DNA of 64,000 nt. Origin: JBCDJG01 sp038748065 (GTDB lineage Bacteria; Pseudomonadota; Gammaproteobacteria; Pseudomonadales; Halieaceae). A program made the position numbers and the translations under genes. Of the stretch, positions 32,442 through 40,647 are shown one piece after another. The stretch lies in the NCBI GenBank assembly GCA_038748065.1, contig JBCDJG010000006.1:68269-132268 (forward strand), given 5' to 3'. The notes beneath the pieces were generated by a model. It saw only the letters and a program-made list of their open reading frames with translations. It had not been told where the DNA came from and searched no databases. Position 1 is the stretch's first letter; every line of letters begins with the position of its first letter.

Positions 32442-34756
32442 ACGTTAATGGCCATCTCCGCGGCACGCGCGAGGTTGCGCTCCAACTGCTGGTAGCCAGA
32501 AAGATACTGCGGCGGGCAGTCAGCGCCAGACCCCTGGTAGTGCATCTGCGCTGCCGCGCGTAGGGTCCAGTTCGGGTCCATCAGGTGCGGTCGAGCCAGA
32601 CAGCACAGATCGGCGCGGCCGGCTGCGATAATCGAGTTGACATGGTCGATCTCAAAAATGTTCCCCACGGCCATCGTGGCGATGCCCACTTCGTTGCGTA
32701 TCGTATCTGAAAAGGGTGTCTGGAACATGCGGCCGTAAACCGGTTTCGCCTCTGGCGAGGTCTGGCCCGCGGACACGTCGATGACATCGATGCCGATGGC
32801 TTTGAACGCTCGAGCGATCTCCACAGATTCCTCCTGGGTGACCCCGTCCTCGCCAAGCCAGTCGCTGGCAGAAATTCGAACCGACATGGGTTTCTGGCTT
32901 GGCCAAGCCTCGCGCATGGCCGCCGCGACCTCAAGCGGGAAACGCAGTCGGTTTTCGAGACTGCCGCCATACTCGTCGGTGCGCTTGTTGAGCGCCGGTG
33001 TAATGAAGGCGGAGAGCAGGTAGCCGTGCCCGGCGTGCATTTCAATCATATCGAAGCCTGCTCGGTCTGCCCGCTGGGTGGCGGTGACGAACTGGCCCAA
33101 TACGGCTTCCATATCTGAGCGGTCCATGGCGCGCGGGACCTGGCAGTGGGGCGCAAAGGCGTGGGCCGAGGGGGAAATGATCTCCCAGCCGTCTTCGGTG
33201 AGCGGGTCGTCGGCGATATCACTTTCCCAGGGCTTCCTGGTGCTGCCCTTTGGGCCCGCGTGAGCCAGCTGCATGCAGATCTTTGCGGCGGTGTGCGTGT
33301 GGACGAAGTCAACAATGCGCTGCCAGGCGGCTTCTTGCTCATCGTTCCACATGCCTGCACAACCCGTCGTGATACGACCTTCGGGGCTGACGTCCGTCAT
33401 CTCGGTGTAAATCAGCCCCGCGCCACCCTTGGCCAAGCCGCCGTAGTGCACCAGGTGCCAGTCGCCCGGTACACCCTCCTCGGCGCTGTACATGGACATG
33501 GGTGAGGCCACAACGCGGTTCTGCAGCTCCATATCGCGAACCGAAAAGGGCAGGAACATCGGTGGTGTGGCTTCGGCGACGGGCTTGCCGGTGGCGCGGC
33601 CGGCCAGGTAGCTTTCGTATCCTTCCAGCCACTGTTTGTCGCGCAGGCGCAGGTTCTCGTGACTGACGCGTTGGCTGCGGGTAAGCATGGAGTAATTAAG
33701 CTGCTTGGTGTCGAAGGCCTCGCAGTAGCGCGGCGCGTTCTCGAACCACACCATGGCGTTGCGTGCAGCGCTCTGCAGCTTGAGGGCTTCGACCTCGCGC
33801 TCCGCCTGGTAGGCGCGCAGCGCCTCGGGGATAGACGGATCGCTGTCGAGGTGGCGTGCCAGTGAAATAGCATCCTCCAGGCCCAGCTTGGTGCCAGAGC
33901 CGATGGAGAAGTGGGCAGTGTGGGCGGCATCGCCGATCAGCACGATGCGCTCGTCCTTGATCCAGTTATGGCAGAGCACGCGCGGGAAATTGATCCAGGC
34001 GGAACCGCGGATATGAGCGGAGTTGGTCAGCAGCTTTTGCCCATCGAGATAGTCTTCGAAGATATTGCGGCAGGTTTCTGCGCTTTCTTCATGTGACATG
34101 TGCTCGAAGCCGAAGGCGTCGTACACATCCTGCTGGCACTCGACGATGAAGGTCGAGGTATTCTCGTCGAACTGGTAGGCGTGCACCCAGATCCAGCCGT
34201 GCTCGGTTTTCTCGAAGATAAACGTGAAGGCATCCTTGAAGCTCTGGTGCGTGCCAAGCCAGACAAACTTGTTCGGGCGGGTCTCGATGTCAGCTTCGAA
34301 GACTTCAAGGTTGTTGTTGCGGATTTTGGAGTTGAGCCCGTCGGCGGCGACGATGACGTCGGCATCGCCGAACTTTTCCTCGATGTCTGACTCTTGGAAC
34401 TCGTATTCAAACTCCAGGTTGACGCCCAGCTCCATGGCACGGCCATGCAGAATCTGCAGCATGCGCTTGCGGCCGATGCCGATAAAGCCGTGGCCGTCTG
34501 AGCGCTCGACCTCGCCGTTCACGTAGCAGTCGATCATGTCCCAGTGAACCAGTTCGTCGATCATGGTCTGGGCACTGTGTACGTCATTGGCGAGCAGGTT
34601 TTGCATGGTTTCATCGGAGAAGACCACGCCCCAGCCGAAGGTATCGCCCGGGCGGTTACGCTCGTACACAGTGATGTCGTGCGAGGGGTCGCGAAGCTTC
34701 ATTGAGATAGCGAGGTAAAGGCCGGCGGGGCCTCCGCCCAGACATACGATTTTCAT
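32438..34756 (-). CDS. Bifunctional FAD monooxygenase / OYE-like reductase, 2-aminobenzoyl-CoA monooxygenase/reductase type
   Basis: The product is 772 aa, a fusion of two flavin domains. Residues 1-380 form a class A aromatic hydroxylase (GGGPAG at 7-12; VLIGDAAHTAHFSIGSGTKLG). Residues 395-750 form an OYE-type barrel (VASPMSMYSAEEGVPGDWHLVHYG; LLSAFITPALNKRTDEYGGSLENR; DLCCLARPHLMDPNW). This fusion is characteristic of 2-aminobenzoyl-CoA monooxygenase/reductase and of salicylyl-CoA 5-hydroxylase, which act on 2-substituted benzoyl-CoA. The gene heads the operon with SDR, crotonase, acyl-CoA dehydrogenase and two MaoC genes, and its promoter has a perfect MarR-type operator. The 2-amino substrate is preferred because of the isatin-hydrolase/IorAB operon; 2-hydroxybenzoyl-CoA is the alternative. 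Confidence 0.87.
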   Translation of the reverse strand: MKIVCLGGGPAGLYLAISMKLRDPSHDITVYERNRPGDTFGWGVVFSDETMQNLLANDVHSAQTMIDELVHWDMIDCYVNGEVERSDGHGFIGIGRKRMLQILHGRAMELGVNLEFEYEFQESDIEEKFGDADVIVAADGLNSKIRNNNLEVFEADIETRPNKFVWLGTHQSFKDAFTFIFEKTEHGWIWVHAYQFDENTSTFIVECQQDVYDAFGFEHMSHEESAETCRNIFEDYLDGQKLLTNSAHIRGSAWINFPRVLCHNWIKDERIVLIGDAAHTAHFSIGSGTKLGLEDAISLARHLDSDPSIPEALRAYQAEREVEALKLQSAARNAMVWFENAPRYCEAFDTKQLNYSMLTRSQRVSHENLRLRDKQWLEGYESYLAGRATGKPVAEATPPMFLPFSVRDMELQNRVVASPMSMYSAEEGVPGDWHLVHYGGLAKGGAGLIYTEMTDVSPEGRITTGCAGMWNDEQEAAWQRIVDFVHTHTAAKICMQLAHAGPKGSTRKPWESDIADDPLTEDGWEIISPSAHAFAPHCQVPRAMDRSDMEAVLGQFVTATQRADRAGFDMIEMHAGHGYLLSAFITPALNKRTDEYGGSLENRLRFPLEVAAAMREAWPSQKPMSVRISASDWLGEDGVTQEESVEIARAFKAIGIDVIDVSAGQTSPEAKPVYGRMFQTPFSDTIRNEVGIATMAVGNIFEIDHVNSIIAAGRADLCCLARPHLMDPNWTLRAAAQMHYQGSGADCPPQYLSGYQQLERNLARAAEMAINV

Positions 34757-34803
34757 TGATTTGCCTCTCGGGGTAATCAGCTGCTAAGGATAGTAGGGCA
34801 TAA

Positions 34804-34821
34804 TATTTTAAATGTAAAATA
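34804..34821. promoter_or_regulatory. MarR-type operator copy 4, between flavoprotein operon and marR
   Basis: TATTTTA-AATG-TAAAATA is a perfect inverted repeat with 7-bp arms, centred 56 bp upstream of the flavoprotein start and 86 bp upstream of the marR start. A second small repeat, AAAGC-TTTA-GCTTT, follows at 34823-34836. This placement is expected for autoregulation plus control of the catabolic operon. Confidence 0.82.
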
Positions 34822-34898
34822 AAAAGCTTTAGCTTTAAAACGAGTTTCAGAGCGGGCAGAATGTGGACACTCCACACACCGTTACAAGGTAATACGCA

Positions 34899-35384
34899 AT
34901 GACGGCGGCGCTCGATTCAGAAACACGCATCCAGGAAGACGATCACCTGGCCCTGAAGCTATGGTTGCGCCTGTTAACCTGTACAAACCTTGTGGAGGCG
35001 ACGCTGCGTCAGCGCCTCCGCGAGTCGTTCGATAGCACGCTGCCGCGCTTCGACCTGTTGGCGCAGCTCGATCGGCACCCGGAAAAGCTGAAGATGGGCG
35101 AGCTATCCAGCTTGATGATGGTTTCCGGGGGCAACGTGACCGGCCTGGTTAACCAGCTGGAGAAGGAAGGGCTGGTGAGCCGTGAGCCGCTGGAGACGGA
35201 CCGGCGTACCTTCCAGGTGGGGCTGACGGCGGAAGGGAAGCGCCACTTCAGAAAGATGGCTAGATCCCACGAGCGTTGGGTGGCCGAACTCTTTGTGCAG
35301 ATGAGCCACGAGCAACAGGAGGATGTGATGTCCGCACTGGCTGCGCTCAAAGCCAGCGTGCAGACGGCTAAAGACTCAAGTTAG
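34899..35384 (+). CDS. MarR-family transcriptional regulator of the aromatic cluster
   Basis: The product is 161 aa, normal for MarR. The winged helix is clear: KMGELSSLMMVSGGNVTGLVNQLEKEGLVSREPLETDRRTFQVGLTAEGK includes the recognition helix and the DRR wing motif. AAGGT precedes ATG 34899. The gene diverges from the aminobenzoyl-CoA-type operon, with operator copy 4 between them. MarR proteins usually repress and are released by an aromatic acid or its CoA ester, so a pathway intermediate such as 2-aminobenzoyl-CoA or an indole acid is the probable inducer. Known auxin-degradation loci of plant bacteria also use MarR regulators. Confidence 0.92.
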   Translation: MTAALDSETRIQEDDHLALKLWLRLLTCTNLVEATLRQRLRESFDSTLPRFDLLAQLDRHPEKLKMGELSSLMMVSGGNVTGLVNQLEKEGLVSREPLETDRRTFQVGLTAEGKRHFRKMARSHERWVAELFVQMSHEQQEDVMSALAALKASVQTAKDSS

Positions 35385-35397
35385 GTCGGGGGGCGCT

Positions 35398-37338
35398 TCA
35401 ATCACCAGCCCTTCGCCTGAACAAGGCAGCCATCTCCTCGTAGTCGAGGCTGCCGTCCCAGTTCTTGTCCACAAAAACCCATTTCCAGCCGATACCTTTG
35501 CGCATACGCTCTGGCAGCTCTTTGCGGGATGCTTTGCCATTGAGATCCTGATCGATGACACCGATAAACTGCGACGCGCCGGACATCACCTCGTCGTGAA
35601 TGGGTGATACGGCTTGCTCATCGGTCCAGACATAGCTGACCGAACCGTAAAGCATCTCCTCCTCGCTCTGTAGCCCCCATTCGACTTCAGCGTCTGGGTC
35701 CGGGTTGCCGAGGTTGTTGGCGGAATTGTCGTAAATCGTACGATGCACAAGCCGTGTGCCCGCGGGCACAGCCTTCGGCTCCGCGAGTGTGTAGGTGCGC
35801 TGCCAGTTGAAGTCGTAGTTGGGTGCAGACAGCAACAGCTCGATGCTGCCGTCGGGATAGAGAAGTTCGAAGGTAGAACTCTTGCCGCGGTAATGGGCAT
35901 GGGGCGTGAGGTTGTGAATAGCGGCATCGTGGTAGAACAGCATCGAGGCCAGTTCTTCGTGCGCGGCGGCGTGGGGGGGTATGCGCAGGCGCGGGTTGAC
36001 GATCACGGCCTGGCGAAAGAACTGCGCCGGCGGTTCGTCGGCAAAATACAGGCCAACACGTGTCCGGTCGACCGCGGCCTTGCCGTAGGGCGTATAGTGC
36101 ATCTGGAAGGTGTAGTAGGCGTCCTTCGGTACAAAGACGCCGGTACCTTCCGGCATGAACGCGCTCTCATTACCCGGCGCGTAGCCCATGATGTAGTTCT
36201 CAAAAACAGCTTCTTCATTATCGGATTCGTCAGCGGCCGGGGCTTCGTCCATGGAGCCCATTAATACGTGGTGCACCGCCTTGGCGTCGCCCGGGATGAT
36301 TGTGGCGGCGACGACCCAGGCGTCCCTGCCCAGCGGATTGGGCACGCTGGGGAACTGGTAGTCGACGATGCCGGTAGCCGGTACTTCAAAGGCGGGGATT
36401 TCGACGATCAGGTCGGGCTCGCCAAGCGTCCACTTGTTCTCTAACGGCGGTATCGCCAGCAGCGGGTCATCCCCTTCGCCGCGGGGCGTGCCCGCTTCAA
36501 TCCAGGCAATGAGCGTTGCGCGTTGCTCGTCCGACAGCCCGGCGTCGTGCTGCCAGCTACCGACTTCCGGGTCCATGTGCCAGGGCGGCATGCGCCGTGT
36601 ACGCAGTACCTCACGCATCATGGGCGCGAAACCCTGCACCATCAGATAGCTCGACATGGCCCAGGGCGCGATGCCGCCTTCCACGTGACAGGCCGTGCAC
36701 TTTTCCTGCAGCAGGGGTGCAATGGTTTCGGTGTAGCTGATGCTTTCGCCTTTGCGGTCAACGAAGTTGATAATGCAGCCCGGTGATTCAACTCTTCGGT
36801 AGGCCGGTGTTTCGCCGGCAATCATGGCGTCCAGCACCCGGCGCACATAGTGCTCGCCAGCCTCGTTTTTTTGGCGCTCGTAGTGCACGCGATCACTCAG
36901 TGCGCCGCGATAGACCAGCTTGCGCTCGCGTGGGTCTATGACCAGTACTTCCGCCGTCCGGTCGAGCCCCAGCGCGCGACCGATGTCCTGGGTGCTGTCA
37001 TCGAGTATTGGGATATCGATCTGCCACTCGGCGGCCTCGGCTGCTATCGATTCGCGGGTGTCCTGGAGGTTGCTGTTGATCATCAGCACCTCAACGCCAG
37101 CCTCAGCGTAGTCGTCCCTGAGCGCCCGGTAATCCGGTAGGGCAGAGCGGACAATCTGGCAGCCATTGCCCTGCACAATAAGCACAATGGCTGCGGCATC
37201 CCGGCGGTAAAACAGCTGGTGCGCCTCGCCCTGGTGGTCGAGCAAGACAAAGTCATCAACTCGCGTTGAGTCCGCTCGCGTCGCCGTAGCCAGCGCTACC
37301 AGCCCAATGAAGATGGCCCATGTTACCGCGTGTTTCAC
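35398..37338 (-). CDS. Secreted four-part protein: thioredoxin-like, cytochrome c, copper type II monooxygenase-like, EF-hands
   Basis: The product is 646 aa from GTG 37338, which has AAGGAG at ideal spacing and opens a clear signal peptide; the frame extends 11 codons further up without one. After the signal come a thioredoxin/AhpC-like domain with a single Cys (GNGCQIV), a heme site CTACH (214-218), and a region matching copper type II ascorbate-dependent monooxygenases. That region has HH at 356-357, MHY with His414, HAH at 480-482 and Met562, which align with the two copper sites of peptidylglycine monooxygenase. Two EF-hand loops follow (DQDLNGKASRKE at 596; DKNWDGSLDYEE at 624). Such fusions occur in marine bacteria; the substrate is unknown. 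It is convergent with marR. Confidence 0.82.
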   Translation of the reverse strand: MKHAVTWAIFIGLVALATATRADSTRVDDFVLLDHQGEAHQLFYRRDAAAIVLIVQGNGCQIVRSALPDYRALRDDYAEAGVEVLMINSNLQDTRESIAAEAAEWQIDIPILDDSTQDIGRALGLDRTAEVLVIDPRERKLVYRGALSDRVHYERQKNEAGEHYVRRVLDAMIAGETPAYRRVESPGCIINFVDRKGESISYTETIAPLLQEKCTACHVEGGIAPWAMSSYLMVQGFAPMMREVLRTRRMPPWHMDPEVGSWQHDAGLSDEQRATLIAWIEAGTPRGEGDDPLLAIPPLENKWTLGEPDLIVEIPAFEVPATGIVDYQFPSVPNPLGRDAWVVAATIIPGDAKAVHHVLMGSMDEAPAADESDNEEAVFENYIMGYAPGNESAFMPEGTGVFVPKDAYYTFQMHYTPYGKAAVDRTRVGLYFADEPPAQFFRQAVIVNPRLRIPPHAAAHEELASMLFYHDAAIHNLTPHAHYRGKSSTFELLYPDGSIELLLSAPNYDFNWQRTYTLAEPKAVPAGTRLVHRTIYDNSANNLGNPDPDAEVEWGLQSEEEMLYGSVSYVWTDEQAVSPIHDEVMSGASQFIGVIDQDLNGKASRKELPERMRKGIGWKWVFVDKNWDGSLDYEEMAALFRRRAGD

Positions 37339-37352
37339 CTGCGCTCCTTTAT

Positions 37353-37403
37353 AAGGGGTTGCTTGATACAAGGGGTTGCTTGATACAAGGGGTTCCTTGA
37401 TGT
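37353..37403 (-). repeat. Three 17-bp tandem repeats in the leader of the copper-protein gene
   Basis: AAGGGGTTGCTTGATAC is repeated twice exactly (37353-37369, 37370-37386) and a third time with changes in four positions (37387-37403). The array ends about 14 bp upstream of the start codon and just before the Shine-Dalgarno sequence on the minus strand. Confidence 0.85.
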
Positions 37404-37471
37404 CAGGGTAATTGTCGACCAGAGCCTGCCCTTAGGCAAAGGGTAGAGTGATTATTGCAAGAAAAAAACGG

Positions 37472-37496
37472 AAAAAGGCGGCCAGTGGCCGCCTTC
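37472..37496 (-). terminator. Rho-independent terminator after TonB receptor gene
   Basis: A perfect 9-bp stem (AAGGCGGCC 37475-37483; GGCCGCCTT 37487-37495) with a 3-nt loop is followed on the minus strand by a run of T. It lies about 20 bp after the receptor stop codon. Confidence 0.85.
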
Positions 37497-37515
37497 AGTC
37501 AAGCTGGGTGGCGAT

Positions 37516-39891
37516 CTAGAAGTGGTAGTTCGCCTGCAGGTATACGGTGCGCGGGCGACTCACGAAGCTGTAGAAAGTGTTCGTACCAAAGGTCGTTGCG
37601 GACAGCGGTGAGTTACTCACGTAGGTCAGCTGCTGCTCATCGGTAATGTTCTGCGCGAGAACCGCGACGTCCCAGTTATTGTGGTACAGGCCGAAGCGCA
37701 GGTTGACCTTGGTGATGGAATCCACTTCATACAGCGGGTTCAGGTTCACCTCAGTATTCTGCTCATCCACATAGTTCAGATCCAGGCCGCTCTGCAGATC
37801 CAGGCTGTTGCTGATCGGGAAGGTGTGAGTGAAGGTCAGTGTGCTGGTCCACTCCGGCGTGTACTGCCCGCGCTTGCCGGTGTAGTCACAGAGCTGTATA
37901 CCTTCAACGATATCGCCGTCAGGCTCCTGGCGGTTGAAACAGTTGCCGTTAGTGAAATCCTTGAACTCGTGATCCAGGTAGGCCAAACCGTAGCCCATCA
38001 CGAGGTTATCCGTGATCGCCCAGCGGCCATCGATTTCGACACCCTGTACGCGGGTCTCGGCTGCGTTACCTACCGTGAAGCCAATCACACCGTCGAACTG
38101 CGACACCTGCAGGTCATCGTAGTCGGTGCGGTAGATAGCGAAGTTCAGCTCTGCTGCGCCGTCAGCGAAGATGGTCTTGCCGCCGATTTCGTAGGTGGTC
38201 GCTTCTTCTTCCTCAAACTCGAAAGACTCGACGATATTCGAGCGCGCATCAAAGCCGCCGGCCTTGAAGCCGGTACTGGCCGAGGCGTAGAGCATGATGT
38301 CTGGATTCACGTCCCACTGCACGGTAACCAGCGGCGTGAAGATACTTTCATCGCGGTCCTCGTTGAGGTCATGGCCCTCTTCGTTTAACTGTTCGGAATC
38401 AACATTGAATACCGCCTTGTAGATTTGCGCGATGCCCTGAGAAACTTCTTCACCCGTAGCGCTGTTGATGATGTCGAGCTTACGGGAACCTTCCTTCGTT
38501 TCTTCAGTGTAGCGACCGCCCACGGTTAGCCGCCAGGCATCATTGATATTCCAGGTGGCCTGGGCAAATACGGCCCACAGATCGGAATCTGATTCGAACA
38601 CCCGTCCGGATTCTGTGCCAAGAATCGGTATAAGGGCGGAGCTGGCTGCACCCAAGATACTGTTTTCCGGGACGACCACGGCGTCGATAAAGTCGAGTTC
38701 GGAGGTCTGGTAAAAGACGCCCGCAATCCAATCTATCGTTTCACCGCCCGGTGACACCAGTCGGAACTCCTGGCTGAACTGCTCGTAGTCTTCCGAGAAG
38801 GGTGCTTCGAATACCGGTGCGCCGATGAAGTCACAGTCACAGAGCTCGTCGAATTCGTAGCCAACAAAACCCGTCAATGACGTGAAGGTCAGGTCACCAA
38901 TGCCCCAGTCCACGTTCAGTGTGTAGTTGTACATTTCGTTGCTGGACGAATCGCCGGTGTCGGCCTGGCGCTCGTTGTTCTGCCGGTTTTCGGTAATCGC
39001 GTCAGGCTGTCCGAGCAGCCCAAGGATCTGTTGGAAATTCGCCCCGGGGATCGGTGCGGGCTCAACCCATGGAAAATCCTCTTGCCGTTCTTCTTCGGTC
39101 AAGGCAGGGTCGTCGCGTACGATTTCGATTTGGCGCCCGTTCACATCAAACTCGTGGTACTCGGCCTTGAAGTCTACGCGTAAGTTGTCGGTTGCGTCCC
39201 AGCGCAGTGCGCCGCGCAGGCCCCATTCTTCGCGTTCTGGCTCGTCCTGATTGTTGAAGCTGTTGTCGACGAAGCCGTCTTCTTCATACCAGCGCCCGAC
39301 CAGGCGTCCGCTCAGGTTCTCGGTGATGGGGCCAGAGATCACGCCCTGTACGTCGATGATGTCGCTGTCGTCTGAGTAGGCACCGCCTATGCGCGCCTCG
39401 AACTCATCCGTCGGCTTGGCGGTGGTCATATTCAACGCACCCGCGATACTGTTTTTGCCAAACAGGATGGACTGCGGCCCCCGCAGCACTTCCACGCGCT
39501 CCAAGTCGAGGAATGGCAGGCGAATCAGCTGCTGCCTACCGTAGTAGATGCCGTCGAGATACTGCCCGACCGAAAGCTCAAAGCCCTGATTGTTGCCAGA
39601 ACCAATGCCGCGGATATACATCTGCGTCGAGATACCCGTCTCCGTCATTGACAGGTTAGGAGTGAAGGTTTGCAGGTCTTCCACTTTGAATACGCCGGCC
39701 TCGGACATCTTTTCGCCGGAGACCGCGGTGATGGAGATGGGTACGTCCTGCAGGCTTTCTACCCGCTTTTGCGCAGTTACAACGACTTCCTCCAGCATCT
39801 GTGCGGATGCGGTGCCGCTGAGGGCGAGTGAGGCGGTGAGGACACCAACAGAAATAGGCTTGCGAGCGCGCGCGCGCTTGGGGTGAGTCAT
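37516..39891 (-). CDS. TonB-dependent receptor (OMR family, unknown ligand)
   Basis: The product is 791 aa. A long basic N-region (THPKRARARKP) and signal ending ASA lead to LEEVVVTAQKRVESLQDVPISI, the TonB-box/plug start shared by the large receptor family of marine Gammaproteobacteria and sphingomonads. Plug motifs (YIRGIGSGNNQGFELSVGQY; EVLRGPQSILFGKNSIAGALN) and a C-terminal aromatic tail (VYLQANYHF) are intact. No Fur-like site was seen upstream, which, with the family, points to an organic substrate rather than iron. It is a single-gene unit with its own terminator. It could import a substrate of the neighbouring catabolic cluster, but it lies beyond a separate gene and lacks the cluster operator. 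Confidence 0.88.
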   Translation of the reverse strand: MTHPKRARARKPISVGVLTASLALSGTASAQMLEEVVVTAQKRVESLQDVPISITAVSGEKMSEAGVFKVEDLQTFTPNLSMTETGISTQMYIRGIGSGNNQGFELSVGQYLDGIYYGRQQLIRLPFLDLERVEVLRGPQSILFGKNSIAGALNMTTAKPTDEFEARIGGAYSDDSDIIDVQGVISGPITENLSGRLVGRWYEEDGFVDNSFNNQDEPEREEWGLRGALRWDATDNLRVDFKAEYHEFDVNGRQIEIVRDDPALTEEERQEDFPWVEPAPIPGANFQQILGLLGQPDAITENRQNNERQADTGDSSSNEMYNYTLNVDWGIGDLTFTSLTGFVGYEFDELCDCDFIGAPVFEAPFSEDYEQFSQEFRLVSPGGETIDWIAGVFYQTSELDFIDAVVVPENSILGAASSALIPILGTESGRVFESDSDLWAVFAQATWNINDAWRLTVGGRYTEETKEGSRKLDIINSATGEEVSQGIAQIYKAVFNVDSEQLNEEGHDLNEDRDESIFTPLVTVQWDVNPDIMLYASASTGFKAGGFDARSNIVESFEFEEEEATTYEIGGKTIFADGAAELNFAIYRTDYDDLQVSQFDGVIGFTVGNAAETRVQGVEIDGRWAITDNLVMGYGLAYLDHEFKDFTNGNCFNRQEPDGDIVEGIQLCDYTGKRGQYTPEWTSTLTFTHTFPISNSLDLQSGLDLNYVDEQNTEVNLNPLYEVDSITKVNLRFGLYHNNWDVAVLAQNITDEQQLTYVSNSPLSATTFGTNTFYSFVSRPRTVYLQANYHF

Positions 39892-40096
39892 ATCAAGCTC
39901 CCTTATTAATTTATACTGCCCGCCGGCGGTTTCTGAGACTGCCTGGCGGAGCTTGCTTATGCTGCAGGCCTAAGTGTAGAGGCTTAGAGCGGCTGTGTGG
40001 TACGACCTTGGTGCATTTCTTGTCAGGAATTGGTCATATTTCACAAAAACAGAGTGTGTGTGCACCAGAATGGGTAATAGCCGCCTCCTGAAAACG

Positions 40097-40597
40097 CTAC
40101 GCTTGGTAGCGGATGTCGCAAATCAGGTAACGCTGCTCGCCGGTCGGGCTGTGGACGCTGACTTCATCATCAAGGCGCTTTCCCAGCAAGGCGCGCGCTA
40201 GCGGTGCATCCATGCTCAGCTTGCCAGCGGCGACATCGAACTCATCGGGACCGACGATGCGCCAGATTTTTTCGGCGCCTTCGTCGTCCTCCAAAGTCAC
40301 CCATGCACCAAAATAGACCTTCTCTGGATTGTTGGGCAGGCGGTCCACCACCTCGAGTTCTTCCAGGCGCTTATTCAAAAAGCGCACGCGGGAGTCGATT
40401 TCCCTGAGGCGCCTCTTGCCGTAGATGTAGTCGCCATTCTCTGAGCGATCGCCGTTCTTGGCTGCCTCATGCACACTCTGGGTGACTTGAGGTCGCTCAA
40501 TTCTCCACAGCTGGTGCAGCTCTGCGCGCAGGGCTGATTCACCCTCCGGCGTGATGTACTTGGAGCCGCGCCTGCGCGGCGGTCGGTAGCGTCCCAT
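40097..40597 (-). CDS. greB: Transcription elongation factor GreB
   Basis: The product is 166 aa with the Gre N-terminal coiled coil, including the acidic tip segment NGDRSENGDYIYGKRRLREID typical of GreB, followed by the FKBP-like C-terminal domain (IVGPDEFDVAAGKLSMDAPLARALLGKRLDDEV). It rescues backtracked RNA polymerase by stimulating transcript cleavage. It diverges from the M23 peptidase gene. Confidence 0.93.
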   Translation of the reverse strand: MGRYRPPRRRGSKYITPEGESALRAELHQLWRIERPQVTQSVHEAAKNGDRSENGDYIYGKRRLREIDSRVRFLNKRLEELEVVDRLPNNPEKVYFGAWVTLEDDEGAEKIWRIVGPDEFDVAAGKLSMDAPLARALLGKRLDDEVSVHSPTGEQRYLICDIRYQA

Positions 40598-40647
40598 AGC
40601 CCGCTATGATAGAACAAAGCAAAAGTGAAAATAGAGGGCATTTCCCC

